DNA of 42,563 bases. Origin: JBQTHP01 sp052389755. Lineage in GTDB: Bacteria; Pseudomonadota; Gammaproteobacteria; Steroidobacterales; Steroidobacteraceae. The notes beneath the pieces are model-generated. The model made no database searches. It was not told where the DNA came from and was given only the letters and a program-made list of their open reading frames with translations. The stretch covers positions 1 to 42,563 of the forward strand of contig JBQTHP010000026.1 in assembly GCA_052389755.1 (NCBI GenBank), in the 5' to 3' direction. Numbering within the stretch: the first letter of the stretch is position 1; every line of letters begins with the position of its first letter. Positions 31,838 to 40,100 of this stretch are shown in pieces. The position numbers were made by a program, and so were the translations under genes.

Positions 31838-32851
31838 ATGGCGATCAAGGTGGGCATCAACGGTTACGGGCGCATCGGGCGCAACACGCTGCGTTCGCTC
31901 TACGAGGGCAAGCGCACCGGCGAGATCCAGATCGTCGCGATCAACGATCTCGGGGACGCGAAGACCAATGCTCACCTCACGCGGTACGACACCGTGCACG
32001 GTCGCTTTCCGGGGGAGTTGAAGGTCGAGGGCGATTCGATGATCGTGAACGGCGATCGCATTCGCGTGCTCGCCGAGCGCGATCCTTCGAAGCTGCCGTG
32101 GGGCAGTCTTGGAGTCGAATACGTGCTCGAATGCACGGGCCTCTTCACGAGCAAGGCGAAGGCCGGCGCTCACCTGAAGGGCGGCGCAAGAAGGGTCGTG
32201 ATCTCCGCGCCGGGCGGCGAGGACGTCGATGCGACGATCGTCTACGGCGTCAACCACACCGTGCTGAAGTCCGGCTACACGGTGATCTCGAACGCATCGT
32301 GCACCACCAACTGCCTCGCGCCGGTCGCGAAGGTGCTGCACGAGAAGGTGGGCATCGCCGCGGGTGTCATGACGACGATCCACGCCTACACCAACGATCA
32401 GGTGCTGACGGACGTGTATCACTCCGATCTGCGCCGCGCGCGCTCGGCGACGATGTCGCAGATTCCGACCAAGACGGGCGCAGCGGCCGCGGTCGGCCTG
32501 GTGTTGCCCGAGCTGAAGGGCAAGCTCGACGGATTTGCCGTGCGAGTTCCGACCATCAACGTCTCGCTGGTCGATCTTTCCTTCACGGCGAAGCGCGAGA
32601 CCTCGGTGGAGGAGATCAACAAGCTCATGCAGGAAGCCGCGAACGGCGCGATGAAGGGCATCATCGCCTACAGCGACGGGCCGCTCGTGTCGGTCGACTT
32701 CAACCACGATGCGCACTCGGCGAACTATGACGCCACGCTCACGAAGGTGATCGGCGGCACGCTCGTGAAGGCGTGCGCCTGGTACGACAACGAGTGGGGT
32801 TTCTCGAACCGGATGCTCGACACGACGCTCGCCTGGTCGAAGGCTGCCTGA
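31838..32851 (+). CDS. gap: Glyceraldehyde-3-phosphate dehydrogenase, type I
   Basis: This 337-residue enzyme oxidises glyceraldehyde 3-phosphate with NAD. KVGINGYGRIGRNTLRSLYE forms the nucleotide site, and INDLGD keeps the Asp typical of NAD preference. The catalytic SNASCTTNC has Cys155. The C-terminal WYDNEWGFSNRMLD is typical. Two ATGs are in frame; AAGGA lies 7 bases before the second (31838) and only 1 before the first (31832), so the second is chosen. It lies 13 bases after tkt and 10 before pgk, within one operon. Confidence 0.96.
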   Translation: MAIKVGINGYGRIGRNTLRSLYEGKRTGEIQIVAINDLGDAKTNAHLTRYDTVHGRFPGELKVEGDSMIVNGDRIRVLAERDPSKLPWGSLGVEYVLECTGLFTSKAKAGAHLKGGARRVVISAPGGEDVDATIVYGVNHTVLKSGYTVISNASCTTNCLAPVAKVLHEKVGIAAGVMTTIHAYTNDQVLTDVYHSDLRRARSATMSQIPTKTGAAAAVGLVLPELKGKLDGFAVRVPTINVSLVDLSFTAKRETSVEEINKLMQEAANGAMKGIIAYSDGPLVSVDFNHDAHSANYDATLTKVIGGTLVKACAWYDNEWGFSNRMLDTTLAWSKAA

Positions 32852-32861
32852 GCGGCGCACC

Positions 32862-34040
32862 ATGCGGGTATTGCGCATGACCGATCTCGACCTGCGCGGC
32901 CGACGCGTGCTGATCCGCGAGGATCTGAACGTGCCGGTGCAGGACGGCGCCGTGACGAGCGATGCGCGGATTCGCGCCGCGCTCGGCACCATCCGGCTCG
33001 CGACGGAGCGCGGCGCACGGACGTTCATCCTCTCTCATCTCGGACGGCCGGAGGAGGGTGCGTACGACGAGCAGTACTCGCTCGTGCCGGTCGCGGCGCG
33101 CCTCTCCGAGCTCCTCGGCAAGCCGGTGCCGCTCGAGAAGGACTGGCTCGACGGCGTGGACTGCGCGCCGGGCGCGGCAGTGTTGTGCGAGAACGTGCGA
33201 TTCAACAAGGGCGAGAAGAAGAACGACGAGAGGCTCGCGCGCCGGATGGCGGCGCTGTGCGACGTGTTCGTGATGGACGCGTTCGGCACCGCGCATCGCG
33301 CCGAAGCGAGCACCCACGGGGTGGCGCAGTTCGCGAAGGTCGCCTGCGCCGGGCCGCTGCTCGTGAGCGAGCTCGACGCGCTCGAACGCGCGCTCGAAAA
33401 CCCCGCCCGCCCGCTGGTGGCCATCGTCGCCGGCTCGAAGGTGTCGACCAAGCTCACCGTGCTCGAGTCGCTCCTCGGGAAAGTGGACAAGCTGATCGTC
33501 GGCGGCGGCATCGCGAACACGTTCCTCGCCGCCACCGGCGTCAACGTGGGCAAGTCGCTGCACGAGGCCGAGATGCTCGCTATGGCGGTGCGGCTCATCG
33601 GTCAGGCGCGCGCGCGAGGCGCGGAGATTCCGCTGCCCACGGACGTGGTCGTCGCGCGCGAGCTCGCCGCGACCGCCCACGCGGACGTGCGCTCCATTCA
33701 CGACGTGCGCGACGATGAGATGATCCTCGACATCGGCCCGGACACGTCCGAGCGCTTCGGCGAGCTGCTGCAGGGCGCCGGCACGATCGTCTGGAACGGC
33801 CCGGTCGGCGTCTTCGAGTTCGACCAGTTCGGCGAGGGCACGCGCGCGATCGCGAACGCGATCGCGAGGAGCAAGGCGTTCTCGCTGGCAGGCGGCGGCG
33901 ACACGCTCGCCGCGATCGAGAAGTACGGCGTGGAGGACGGCATCTCCTATATCTCCACGGGCGGCGGCGCGTTCCTTGAATTCGTCGAGGGCAAAAAGCT
34001 GCCGGCCGTCGCCATCCTCGAAGCGCGGGCTGCGAGGTAA
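32862..34040 (+). CDS. pgk: Phosphoglycerate kinase
   Basis: This 392-residue two-domain enzyme makes ATP from 1,3-bisphosphoglycerate. The N-terminal VLIREDLNVPVQDG and SHLGRP bind substrate; the C-terminal GGGDTLAAI and STGGGAFLEFVEGK bind nucleotide. GPVGVFEFDQFGEGT lies at the hinge side. The start ATG at 32862 (MRVLRMTDLDLRG) matches betaproteobacterial homologues as remembered; ATG 32877 is an alternative. It is 10 bases after gap and 3 bases before pyk. Confidence 0.96.
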   Translation: MRVLRMTDLDLRGRRVLIREDLNVPVQDGAVTSDARIRAALGTIRLATERGARTFILSHLGRPEEGAYDEQYSLVPVAARLSELLGKPVPLEKDWLDGVDCAPGAAVLCENVRFNKGEKKNDERLARRMAALCDVFVMDAFGTAHRAEASTHGVAQFAKVACAGPLLVSELDALERALENPARPLVAIVAGSKVSTKLTVLESLLGKVDKLIVGGGIANTFLAATGVNVGKSLHEAEMLAMAVRLIGQARARGAEIPLPTDVVVARELAATAHADVRSIHDVRDDEMILDIGPDTSERFGELLQGAGTIVWNGPVGVFEFDQFGEGTRAIANAIARSKAFSLAGGGDTLAAIEKYGVEDGISYISTGGGAFLEFVEGKKLPAVAILEARAAR

Positions 34041-34043
34041 CGC

Positions 34044-35474
34044 ATGCTTCGCCGCACGAAGATCGTCGCTACCCTCGGCCCTGCGTGCGATGAGCTCGCG
34101 ACGCTGACCGAGATGTTCCGCGCAGGCGTCGATGTGGCGCGGCTCAATTTCTCCCACGGCTCGCACGACGACCACCGCCGCCGGCTCGAGCTGGTGCGCG
34201 CTGCAGAGGCGGCCACGGGCAAGTGCGTCGGCGTGCTCGCCGATCTCGGTGGTCCGAAGATCCGGATCGAGAGTTTCACGGAGGGGCGCGTTCAGCTCGT
34301 GGAAGGCGCGTCGTTTGCGCTCGATACCGCGCTCGATCCGCGCGCCGGGACCGCCGAGGTCGTCGGCGTCGCCTACAAGGACCTGCCGCGCGACGTGCAC
34401 GCGGGCGACGCGCTGCTGCTCGCGGACGGACAGATCGTCCTCGACGTCGAGCGCGTCGCCGGCACACGCATCGACACGAAAGTGCGCGTGGGCGGTTCAC
34501 TCTCGGATAGAAAAGGTGTCAACCGCGAGGGCGGTGGCATCTCCGCGCCCGCGCTCAACGACAAGGATCGCGAGGACATCCGCTTCGCCGCAGACGCGGG
34601 CATCGACTACGTGGCCGTGTCCTTCGCGCGCGGCCCGGACGACATGAACGAAGCCAGGGTCCTGCTGCGCCAGTGGCGCGGCAAGGCGCGGGTGGTCGCG
34701 AAGATCGAGCGCCAGGAGGCCGTCGCGAATCTCGCTCCGATCGTCGACGCGAGCGACGCCGTGATGGTCGCGCGCGGCGATCTGGGCGTCGAGATGGGAT
34801 ACGCGGAGCTCACCGGGCTGCAGAAGACGATCATCCATCAGACGCGCAACAGGAACCGCGTCGTGATCACTGCGACGCAGATGATGGAGTCGATGATCCA
34901 GAACCCGGTGCCCACGCGCGCCGAGGTGAGCGATGTCGCGAACGCGGTCATGGACGGCACCGATGCCGTGATGCTCTCTGCGGAGACCGCTGTCGGGCGG
35001 TACCCGGTGAAAGCCGTGCAGGCGATGGCTCAGGTGATTCAGGGCGCCGAGAAGTACCAGCTCGCCCACAGCCGCATTCGCCACCGCGCCGACCAGCAGT
35101 TCTCCGGCAGCGAAGAGGCGATCGCCATGGCGGTCATGTACACCGCCAATCACATGAAGGTGCGGGCGATCGTGGCGCTGACCGAGTCCGGGCTTACACC
35201 GCTCCTGATGTCGCGCATCCGCTCGGACATCCCGATCTACGCGCTCACGCGGCACGAGTTCACGCGACGCCGGGTGACTCTGTACCGCGGCGTATACCCG
35301 GTACCGTTCGAAGTCGTCTCGGATGACGAGAGCCTCTACGGATCCATCTTCGACCGACTGCTCGAGCTGAAGCTCGTGAAGGCGGGCGATCTCGTCATTC
35401 TCACGAAGGGCGAGCTCGCCGGCGTCTCCGGGGGCACAAATTCCCTGCGCATCCTGAAGGTCGCGCGAAGCTGA
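34044..35474 (+). CDS. pyk: Pyruvate kinase
   Basis: This 476-residue enzyme converts phosphoenolpyruvate and ADP to pyruvate and ATP. RRTKIVATLGPACD, ARLNFSHGSHDDH, ADLGGPKIRIESF, the catalytic AKIERQEAV region, VMVARGDLGVEMG and ITATQMMESMI are all present. The protein ends with a regulatory C-terminal domain that includes the TKGELAGVSGGTNSLRI segment. GAGG lies about 7 bases before the ATG. It is the last gene of the tkt-gap-pgk-pyk operon; fructose-bisphosphate aldolase, often next in related genomes, does not follow here. Confidence 0.96.
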   Translation: MLRRTKIVATLGPACDELATLTEMFRAGVDVARLNFSHGSHDDHRRRLELVRAAEAATGKCVGVLADLGGPKIRIESFTEGRVQLVEGASFALDTALDPRAGTAEVVGVAYKDLPRDVHAGDALLLADGQIVLDVERVAGTRIDTKVRVGGSLSDRKGVNREGGGISAPALNDKDREDIRFAADAGIDYVAVSFARGPDDMNEARVLLRQWRGKARVVAKIERQEAVANLAPIVDASDAVMVARGDLGVEMGYAELTGLQKTIIHQTRNRNRVVITATQMMESMIQNPVPTRAEVSDVANAVMDGTDAVMLSAETAVGRYPVKAVQAMAQVIQGAEKYQLAHSRIRHRADQQFSGSEEAIAMAVMYTANHMKVRAIVALTESGLTPLLMSRIRSDIPIYALTRHEFTRRRVTLYRGVYPVPFEVVSDDESLYGSIFDRLLELKLVKAGDLVILTKGELAGVSGGTNSLRILKVARS

Positions 35475-35511
35475 GGAGCCTGTCCGCCTGTTCCACATGA
35501 GGGGCCGCGCC

Positions 35512-37821
35512 ATGAGATGGCTCGCGCGTACCGCCGCGGTCGTACTGATCGCGGTCGTCGTCTCACTGGCCGGCGCACACGCACTGTTGCGTGGATCCCT
35601 GCCGCGGCTCCACGGCACCATCGAGGCGCGAGCGACCGACGGCGGGCGCGCACTCAGCGCGCCGGTCACCATCGAGCGCGACGCACTCGGCATCCCGACT
35701 ATCCGCGGCGCGAGCCGCGCGGACGTCGCATACGCCACGGGCTTCGTGCACGCGCAGGATCGATTTTTCCAGATGGACCTGTCGCGCCGTCTGGCCGCGG
35801 GCGAGCTCGCAGAGTTGTTCGGCGAGGTCGCGGCGGAGCAGGACGCAAGCGCGCGTGCATTCGGCTTCCGCGAAGTCTCACGCGCCGTGCTCCGGCAGGA
35901 GAGCCCCGAGGAGCTCGCGACGCTCGCAGCGTATACGCGCGGCGTCAACGCGGGACTCGCGGGCCTTCGCAGCCGGCCATGGGAGTATTGGGTGCTGCGA
36001 CGCTCGCCGGCGCCGTGGCGCGAGGAAGACACGATCCTCGTCGCCTACTCGATGTGGTGGGATCTGCAGTACGCGGGCTGGCAGCGGGAGATCGTGCTGC
36101 GCACTCTCGACGCGCGGCTCGGTGGCCCCGTGTGCGAATCGGGATGGAAATGCGCGACGGAGTTCTTCTACCCCGCGCACAGCGAGTGGGATGCACCGAA
36201 CACCGCCGACGGCGCGCCTGCGCGGCTCGCGATGCTCGCGCCGGTGCCGCCGCCGGACGCACTGGATCTGCGCGACGCTCACACTCCGAGCGTCAGTACG
36301 GCGGTGCGCGCGCTCGAGCGCGAGCTCACCCCGGGCAGCAACAACTGGGCAGTCGCCGGTCATCTGACTGCGACCGGTGCCGCGCTGGTTGCGAACGACA
36401 TGCACCTGAATTCGCGCGTCCCGGCCGTGTGGTATCGCGCACGCCTCGTGGTGGCCGATGCCGATGCGGCGCCATCGCTCGATCTGAACGGCGTAACCCT
36501 GCCGGGCACACCGACGCTCGTCGCCGGATCGAACGGACGCATCGCCTGGGGATTCACGAACAGCTACGGTGACTGGCAGGACGTCGTCCGGCGGCCGTGC
36601 GATGCGAGCGACGCGGGCATTCGCGTCGCAACAGGGGAAGAGGGCCATTGCTGGTTCGTGCGTTGGGTCGCCCAATCGCCGGAAGCCTCGAACCTTCGCA
36701 TGCTGCAGCTCGAGCGCGCGACGTCCGTCGACGAAGCGCTGGGGCTTGCGCCGCGAATCGGTATCCCGCACAACAATCTGATCGTCGGCGATCGTGATGG
36801 CCATATCGGCTGGACGCTGATCGGCCGGATTCCCCGCGGCGTGCGCGATGCGCGCGCGGCAGCTCGTTCGGGATGGCTCGATGCGCACGAGCAGCCGCGA
36901 ATCGTCGATCCGCCGGTCGGCCGGCTGTGGACCGCAAACGCGCTGCCGGCCGCCGATGCCGCGCAGGAACACGTGCTCGGCGACGACGAGGCCGCGGTCG
37001 GCGTCGGCTACGATCTCGGAGCGCGCGCCAGTCAGATCCGCGACGGGCTTCTGGCCATCGAGCGCGGCGCAACGCCCGCCGACATGCTGCGCATCCAGCT
37101 AGACGATCGCGCGGTGTTCATCGCGCGCTGGCGCAGCCTCGTTCTCGACCTGCTCGGCGACGAAGCGGTCGCGAGCCATGCGGCGCGCGCGGAGTACCGC
37201 AAACTCGTCGCCAACTGGACGCCGCGCGCATCGGCGGATTCTGTCGGCTATCGACTCGTGCGCGCCTATCACGCCCACGTCGAGCGCGGCATGTGGGCGA
37301 TGCTGCTCGCCGGTCTCGACATCCCGTTCGAAAACGCCCGCATACCCGCACGATTCGAGGTACCGCTCTGGCGGCTCGTGACGGAGCAGCCCTCGCATCT
37401 GCTCGCGGCTCGTTACTCGAGCTGGCGGGAATTCCTTCTCGCGCAACTCGACGCCACGATCGCAGAGCTGACGAAGCGCTGTGGCGCGCTTGCGAACTGC
37501 ACCTGGGGCGCGGCGCGGCCGGTACGCGTGCGACATCCGCTGTCGCAGGCCGTGCCGTTTCTCTCCCGGTTCATCGACATGCCGACCATCGAGCTGCCCG
37601 GGGACGCCGACATGCCGCGCGTGCAATCCGGATCATTCGGCGCATCGGAGCGCTTCGCCGTCTCGCCCGGCCACGAAGGGGACGGTTACCTGCATATCGC
37701 GGGCGGGCAGAGCGGCCACCCTTTGTCGGCCTTCTATCGCGCAGGGTTTCGGGAGTGGGCGGAAGGCAAGCCGCTGCCGTTTCTGCCGGGGTCAGCGGAG
37801 CACCGGCTGGTGCTGCGCTGA
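35512..37821 (+). CDS. Penicillin acylase family N-terminal-nucleophile hydrolase
   Basis: This 769-residue protein is a precursor that should cut itself into two chains. The second chain starts at Ser276 in GSNNWAVAG, the N-terminal nucleophile. Before it stands a membrane or signal segment (about residues 7-26), so it is probably periplasmic. Other family signatures are DALGIPTIRG, ATGFVHAQDRFFQMDLSRR, WGFTNSYGDWQDV and GGQSGHPLSAFY. Family members hydrolyse amides such as beta-lactam side chains or acyl-homoserine lactones; the substrate here cannot be told. The ATG at 35512 is preferred because AGGGG lies 7 bases upstream, unlike 35497. Confidence 0.9.
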   Translation: MRWLARTAAVVLIAVVVSLAGAHALLRGSLPRLHGTIEARATDGGRALSAPVTIERDALGIPTIRGASRADVAYATGFVHAQDRFFQMDLSRRLAAGELAELFGEVAAEQDASARAFGFREVSRAVLRQESPEELATLAAYTRGVNAGLAGLRSRPWEYWVLRRSPAPWREEDTILVAYSMWWDLQYAGWQREIVLRTLDARLGGPVCESGWKCATEFFYPAHSEWDAPNTADGAPARLAMLAPVPPPDALDLRDAHTPSVSTAVRALERELTPGSNNWAVAGHLTATGAALVANDMHLNSRVPAVWYRARLVVADADAAPSLDLNGVTLPGTPTLVAGSNGRIAWGFTNSYGDWQDVVRRPCDASDAGIRVATGEEGHCWFVRWVAQSPEASNLRMLQLERATSVDEALGLAPRIGIPHNNLIVGDRDGHIGWTLIGRIPRGVRDARAAARSGWLDAHEQPRIVDPPVGRLWTANALPAADAAQEHVLGDDEAAVGVGYDLGARASQIRDGLLAIERGATPADMLRIQLDDRAVFIARWRSLVLDLLGDEAVASHAARAEYRKLVANWTPRASADSVGYRLVRAYHAHVERGMWAMLLAGLDIPFENARIPARFEVPLWRLVTEQPSHLLAARYSSWREFLLAQLDATIAELTKRCGALANCTWGAARPVRVRHPLSQAVPFLSRFIDMPTIELPGDADMPRVQSGSFGASERFAVSPGHEGDGYLHIAGGQSGHPLSAFYRAGFREWAEGKPLPFLPGSAEHRLVLR

Positions 37822-37824
37822 AGA

Positions 37825-37874
37825 AGTCCACAGTCCACAGTCCGCAGCCGGCTGTAGACTGTGGACTGTAGACT
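37825..37874. repeat. 50-base near-perfect palindrome of heptamers
   Basis: The 25-base arms (37825-37849 and 37850-37874) pair with only three mismatches around a CCGG centre. Each arm is made of 7-base units such as ACAGTCC and, on the other side, GACTGTA and GACTGTG. It begins 3 bases after the penicillin acylase stop codon and lies 15 bases before the MoxR gene start. Confidence 0.85.
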
Positions 37875-37888
37875 GTAAGCTTCTCTAA

Positions 37889-38737
37889 ATGACTCAACGG
37901 TTCGCCGGTACTCCGGACTACATCGCAACGCCCGACCTGACGCTCGCGGTGAACGCGGCCGTCACGCTCGCCCGCCCGCTCCTCATCAAAGGCGAGCCGG
38001 GCACGGGCAAAACGCAGCTCGCGCAGGAGATCGCGCGTGCGCTCAAGCGCCCGCTGTACGAGTGGCACATCAAATCGACCAGCAAGGCTCAGCAGGGCCT
38101 CTACGAGTACGACGCCGTCTCGCGGCTGCGCGATTCGCAGCTCGGCGATGAGCGCGTGCACGACATCGCGAACTACATCGTGAAGGGCAAGCTCTGGGAG
38201 GCGTTCGATTCCGACGTGCAGCCCGTGCTGCTCATCGACGAGATCGACAAGGCCGACATCGAGTTCCCGAACGACTTGCTGCGCGAGCTCGATCGGATGG
38301 AGTTCTACGTCTACGAGACGCGCGAGCTCGTGAAGACGAAGCACCGGCCGATCATCGTCATCACGAGCAACAACGACAAGGAGCTGCCCGACGCCTTTCT
38401 GCGCCGCTGCTTCTTTCACTACATCCGGTTTCCGGACGAAGAGACGATGCGCCGCATCGTCGGCGTGCACTACCCCGACCTCAAGAAAGAGCTGCTCGCC
38501 GAGGCGCTCTCGGCGTTCTTCAAGCTGCGCGAGACTCCGGGTCTGAAGAAAAAGCCGTCCACATCCGAGCTCCTCGACTGGATCAAGCTGCTCGTGGCGG
38601 AAGACATCCCGCCCGAGGCGCTGCGCACCGACGATCCGAAGAAGGCGATCCCGCCGCTCTACGGCGCGCTGCTGAAGAACGAGCAGGACGTTCACTTGTT
38701 TGAACAGCTCGTCTTCTTACATCGTAGGGCGCGGTAG
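37889..38737 (+). CDS. MoxR family AAA+ ATPase
   Basis: This 282-residue AAA+ protein has Walker A GEPGTGKT (35-42), Walker B PVLLIDEIDK (112-121), a sensor near IITSNNDKELPDAFLRRC with the Arg finger, and a C-terminal lid. MoxR ATPases usually work with a VWA-domain partner to insert metal or cofactor or to remodel a target protein. The VWA gene follows on the same strand after 112 bases, so the two form a unit. No dehydrogenase or hydrogenase target lies nearby. The ATG has a weak ribosome binding site because a palindromic repeat lies just upstream. Confidence 0.92.
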   Translation: MTQRFAGTPDYIATPDLTLAVNAAVTLARPLLIKGEPGTGKTQLAQEIARALKRPLYEWHIKSTSKAQQGLYEYDAVSRLRDSQLGDERVHDIANYIVKGKLWEAFDSDVQPVLLIDEIDKADIEFPNDLLRELDRMEFYVYETRELVKTKHRPIIVITSNNDKELPDAFLRRCFFHYIRFPDEETMRRIVGVHYPDLKKELLAEALSAFFKLRETPGLKKKPSTSELLDWIKLLVAEDIPPEALRTDDPKKAIPPLYGALLKNEQDVHLFEQLVFLHRRAR

Positions 38738-38747
38738 TGGCGAGCGG

Positions 38748-38849
38748 GCTTCCGGCGTCCGCCTTGCGCCTACCGGCCGCAGAAGAGCGCGTGCCTTCGC
38801 GCTGGCGGTGTCCCTCTGACCGGAAGGCGGAAGGCGGAAGGCGGTAGGC
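38748..38849. repeat. Heptamer repeats between MoxR and VWA genes
   Basis: Left arm 38748-38776 and right arm 38820-38849 are inverted. The right arm reads CGGAAGG-CGGAAGG, then CGGAAGG-CGGTAGG, directly before the VWA ATG. The AAGG-rich repeat is the only candidate ribosome binding site there. The left arm carries degenerate inverse units. Confidence 0.8.
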
Positions 38850-40100
38850 ATGCTGGTCCGCTTCTTTTTCGAGTTGCGCTCGGGGGGCGTGCCCGTAACG
38901 GTCAAGGAATTCCTCACGCTGCTGGAAGCGCTCGAGGCGCGCATCGCGTGGCTTTCGGCCGAGGATTTCTACTACCTCGCGCGCACCTGTCTCGTGAAGG
39001 ACGAGCGGCTCTTCGACCGTTTCGACCGGGTGTTTGCCGCCCACTTCCAGGGGGCGGAGCAGCTCTTCGCGATGCTCGCCGCGGAGTTACCTGAAAGCTG
39101 GCTCAAGGCGCTCGCCGAGCGCGTGCTCTCCGAGGAGGAAAAGGCGAAGGTCGAATCGCTCGGAGGTTGGCAGAAGCTCATCGAGACGCTGCGCGAGCGC
39201 CTGAAGGAACAGCAGGAACGGCACGAAGGCGGCAACAAGTGGATCGGCACCGCCGGTACGTCGCCCTTCGGGGCGTACGGCTACAACCCGGAAGGCATAC
39301 GCATCGGGCAGGCGGCCTCACGGAACCGCCGCGCCGTCAAGGTGTGGGACAAGCGCGAGTTCGCGAACTTCGACGACTCGGTCAAGCTCGGCACCCGCAA
39401 CATGAAGCTCGCGCTACGCAGGCTGCGGAAGTTCGCACGCGAAGGCGCAGCGGAGGAGCTCGATCTCGACGGCACCGTCAATGCAACCGCACGCAACGCG
39501 GGACTCCTCGATCTGAAGTTGATCCCGGAGCGGCACAACGCCGTGAAGGTGCTGCTCTTCCTGGACGTCCGCGGCTCGATGGACGATCACGTGCGAGTGT
39601 GCGAGGAGCTGTTCTCGGCGGCGCGCAGCGAGTTCAAGCACTTCGAGCACTTCTACTTCCACAACTTTCTCTATGAGACCGTGTGGAAGGACAATCGCCG
39701 GCGTCACGCCGAGCGCATCGAGACGTCGAGGCTGGTGCGAACCTATTCCGCGGACTACCGCGTGATTTTCGTCGGCGACGCGACGATGAGCCCGTATGAG
39801 ATCGTGCAACCCGGCGGCAGCATCGAGCACTGGAATCCCGAAGCCGGCTCGGTGTGGATGCAGCGCATGACGGCGCAGTTTCCGCGCCTCGTGTGGTTGA
39901 ACCCCGAGCCCGTCGATCGCTGGGAGTACACGCCTTCGATCCGCATCGCGCGTGAGCTCATCGAGGATCGGATGTTTCCGCTCACCATCGAGGGACTCGA
40001 TCGCGCGATGGGGGCGCTCAAGAATTCCCTCACCCGCCTCCGGCACCCTCTCCCCGCGCAGCGGGGAGAGGGTCAGGGTGAGGGGCCTTCAGCTCCTTGA
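38850..40100 (+). CDS. VWA-domain protein (CoxE-like), MoxR partner
   Basis: This 416-residue protein has a helical N-terminal region (1-230) and a von Willebrand A domain (about 232-395). The metal site reads FLDVRGSMDD, with Asp239 and Ser243. Family members I know often have DVGGSM here, so Arg241 is a variant. FVGDATMSPYEI supplies another metal-site loop. It is expected to work with the MoxR ATPase encoded upstream as a chaperone pair. The last residues (NSLTRLRHPLPAQRGEGQGE...) are read from the hairpin repeat at 40027-40085 and overlap the convergent peroxiredoxin gene by 71 bases. The natural end is probably near AMGALKN. Confidence 0.88.
   Translation: MLVRFFFELRSGGVPVTVKEFLTLLEALEARIAWLSAEDFYYLARTCLVKDERLFDRFDRVFAAHFQGAEQLFAMLAAELPESWLKALAERVLSEEEKAKVESLGGWQKLIETLRERLKEQQERHEGGNKWIGTAGTSPFGAYGYNPEGIRIGQAASRNRRAVKVWDKREFANFDDSVKLGTRNMKLALRRLRKFAREGAAEELDLDGTVNATARNAGLLDLKLIPERHNAVKVLLFLDVRGSMDDHVRVCEELFSAARSEFKHFEHFYFHNFLYETVWKDNRRRHAERIETSRLVRTYSADYRVIFVGDATMSPYEIVQPGGSIEHWNPEAGSVWMQRMTAQFPRLVWLNPEPVDRWEYTPSIRIARELIEDRMFPLTIEGLDRAMGALKNSLTRLRHPLPAQRGEGQGEGPSAP
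40027..40085. repeat. GC-rich hairpin repeat, copy 2
   Basis: The inner stem CCCTCTCCCCGC / GCGGGGAGAGGG closes over GCA, and an outer CCCTCACCC / GGGTGAGGG stem is present. The first 30 bases are nearly identical to copy 1 (9030-9088), including the bulged GCCTCCGGCA. It lies within the ends of two convergent genes and holds the peroxiredoxin stop codon. Confidence 0.85.

Noticed and set aside
38820..38849. CRISPR array
   Set aside because: Units are 7 bases, contiguous and degenerate. There are no spacers and no cas genes in the window.
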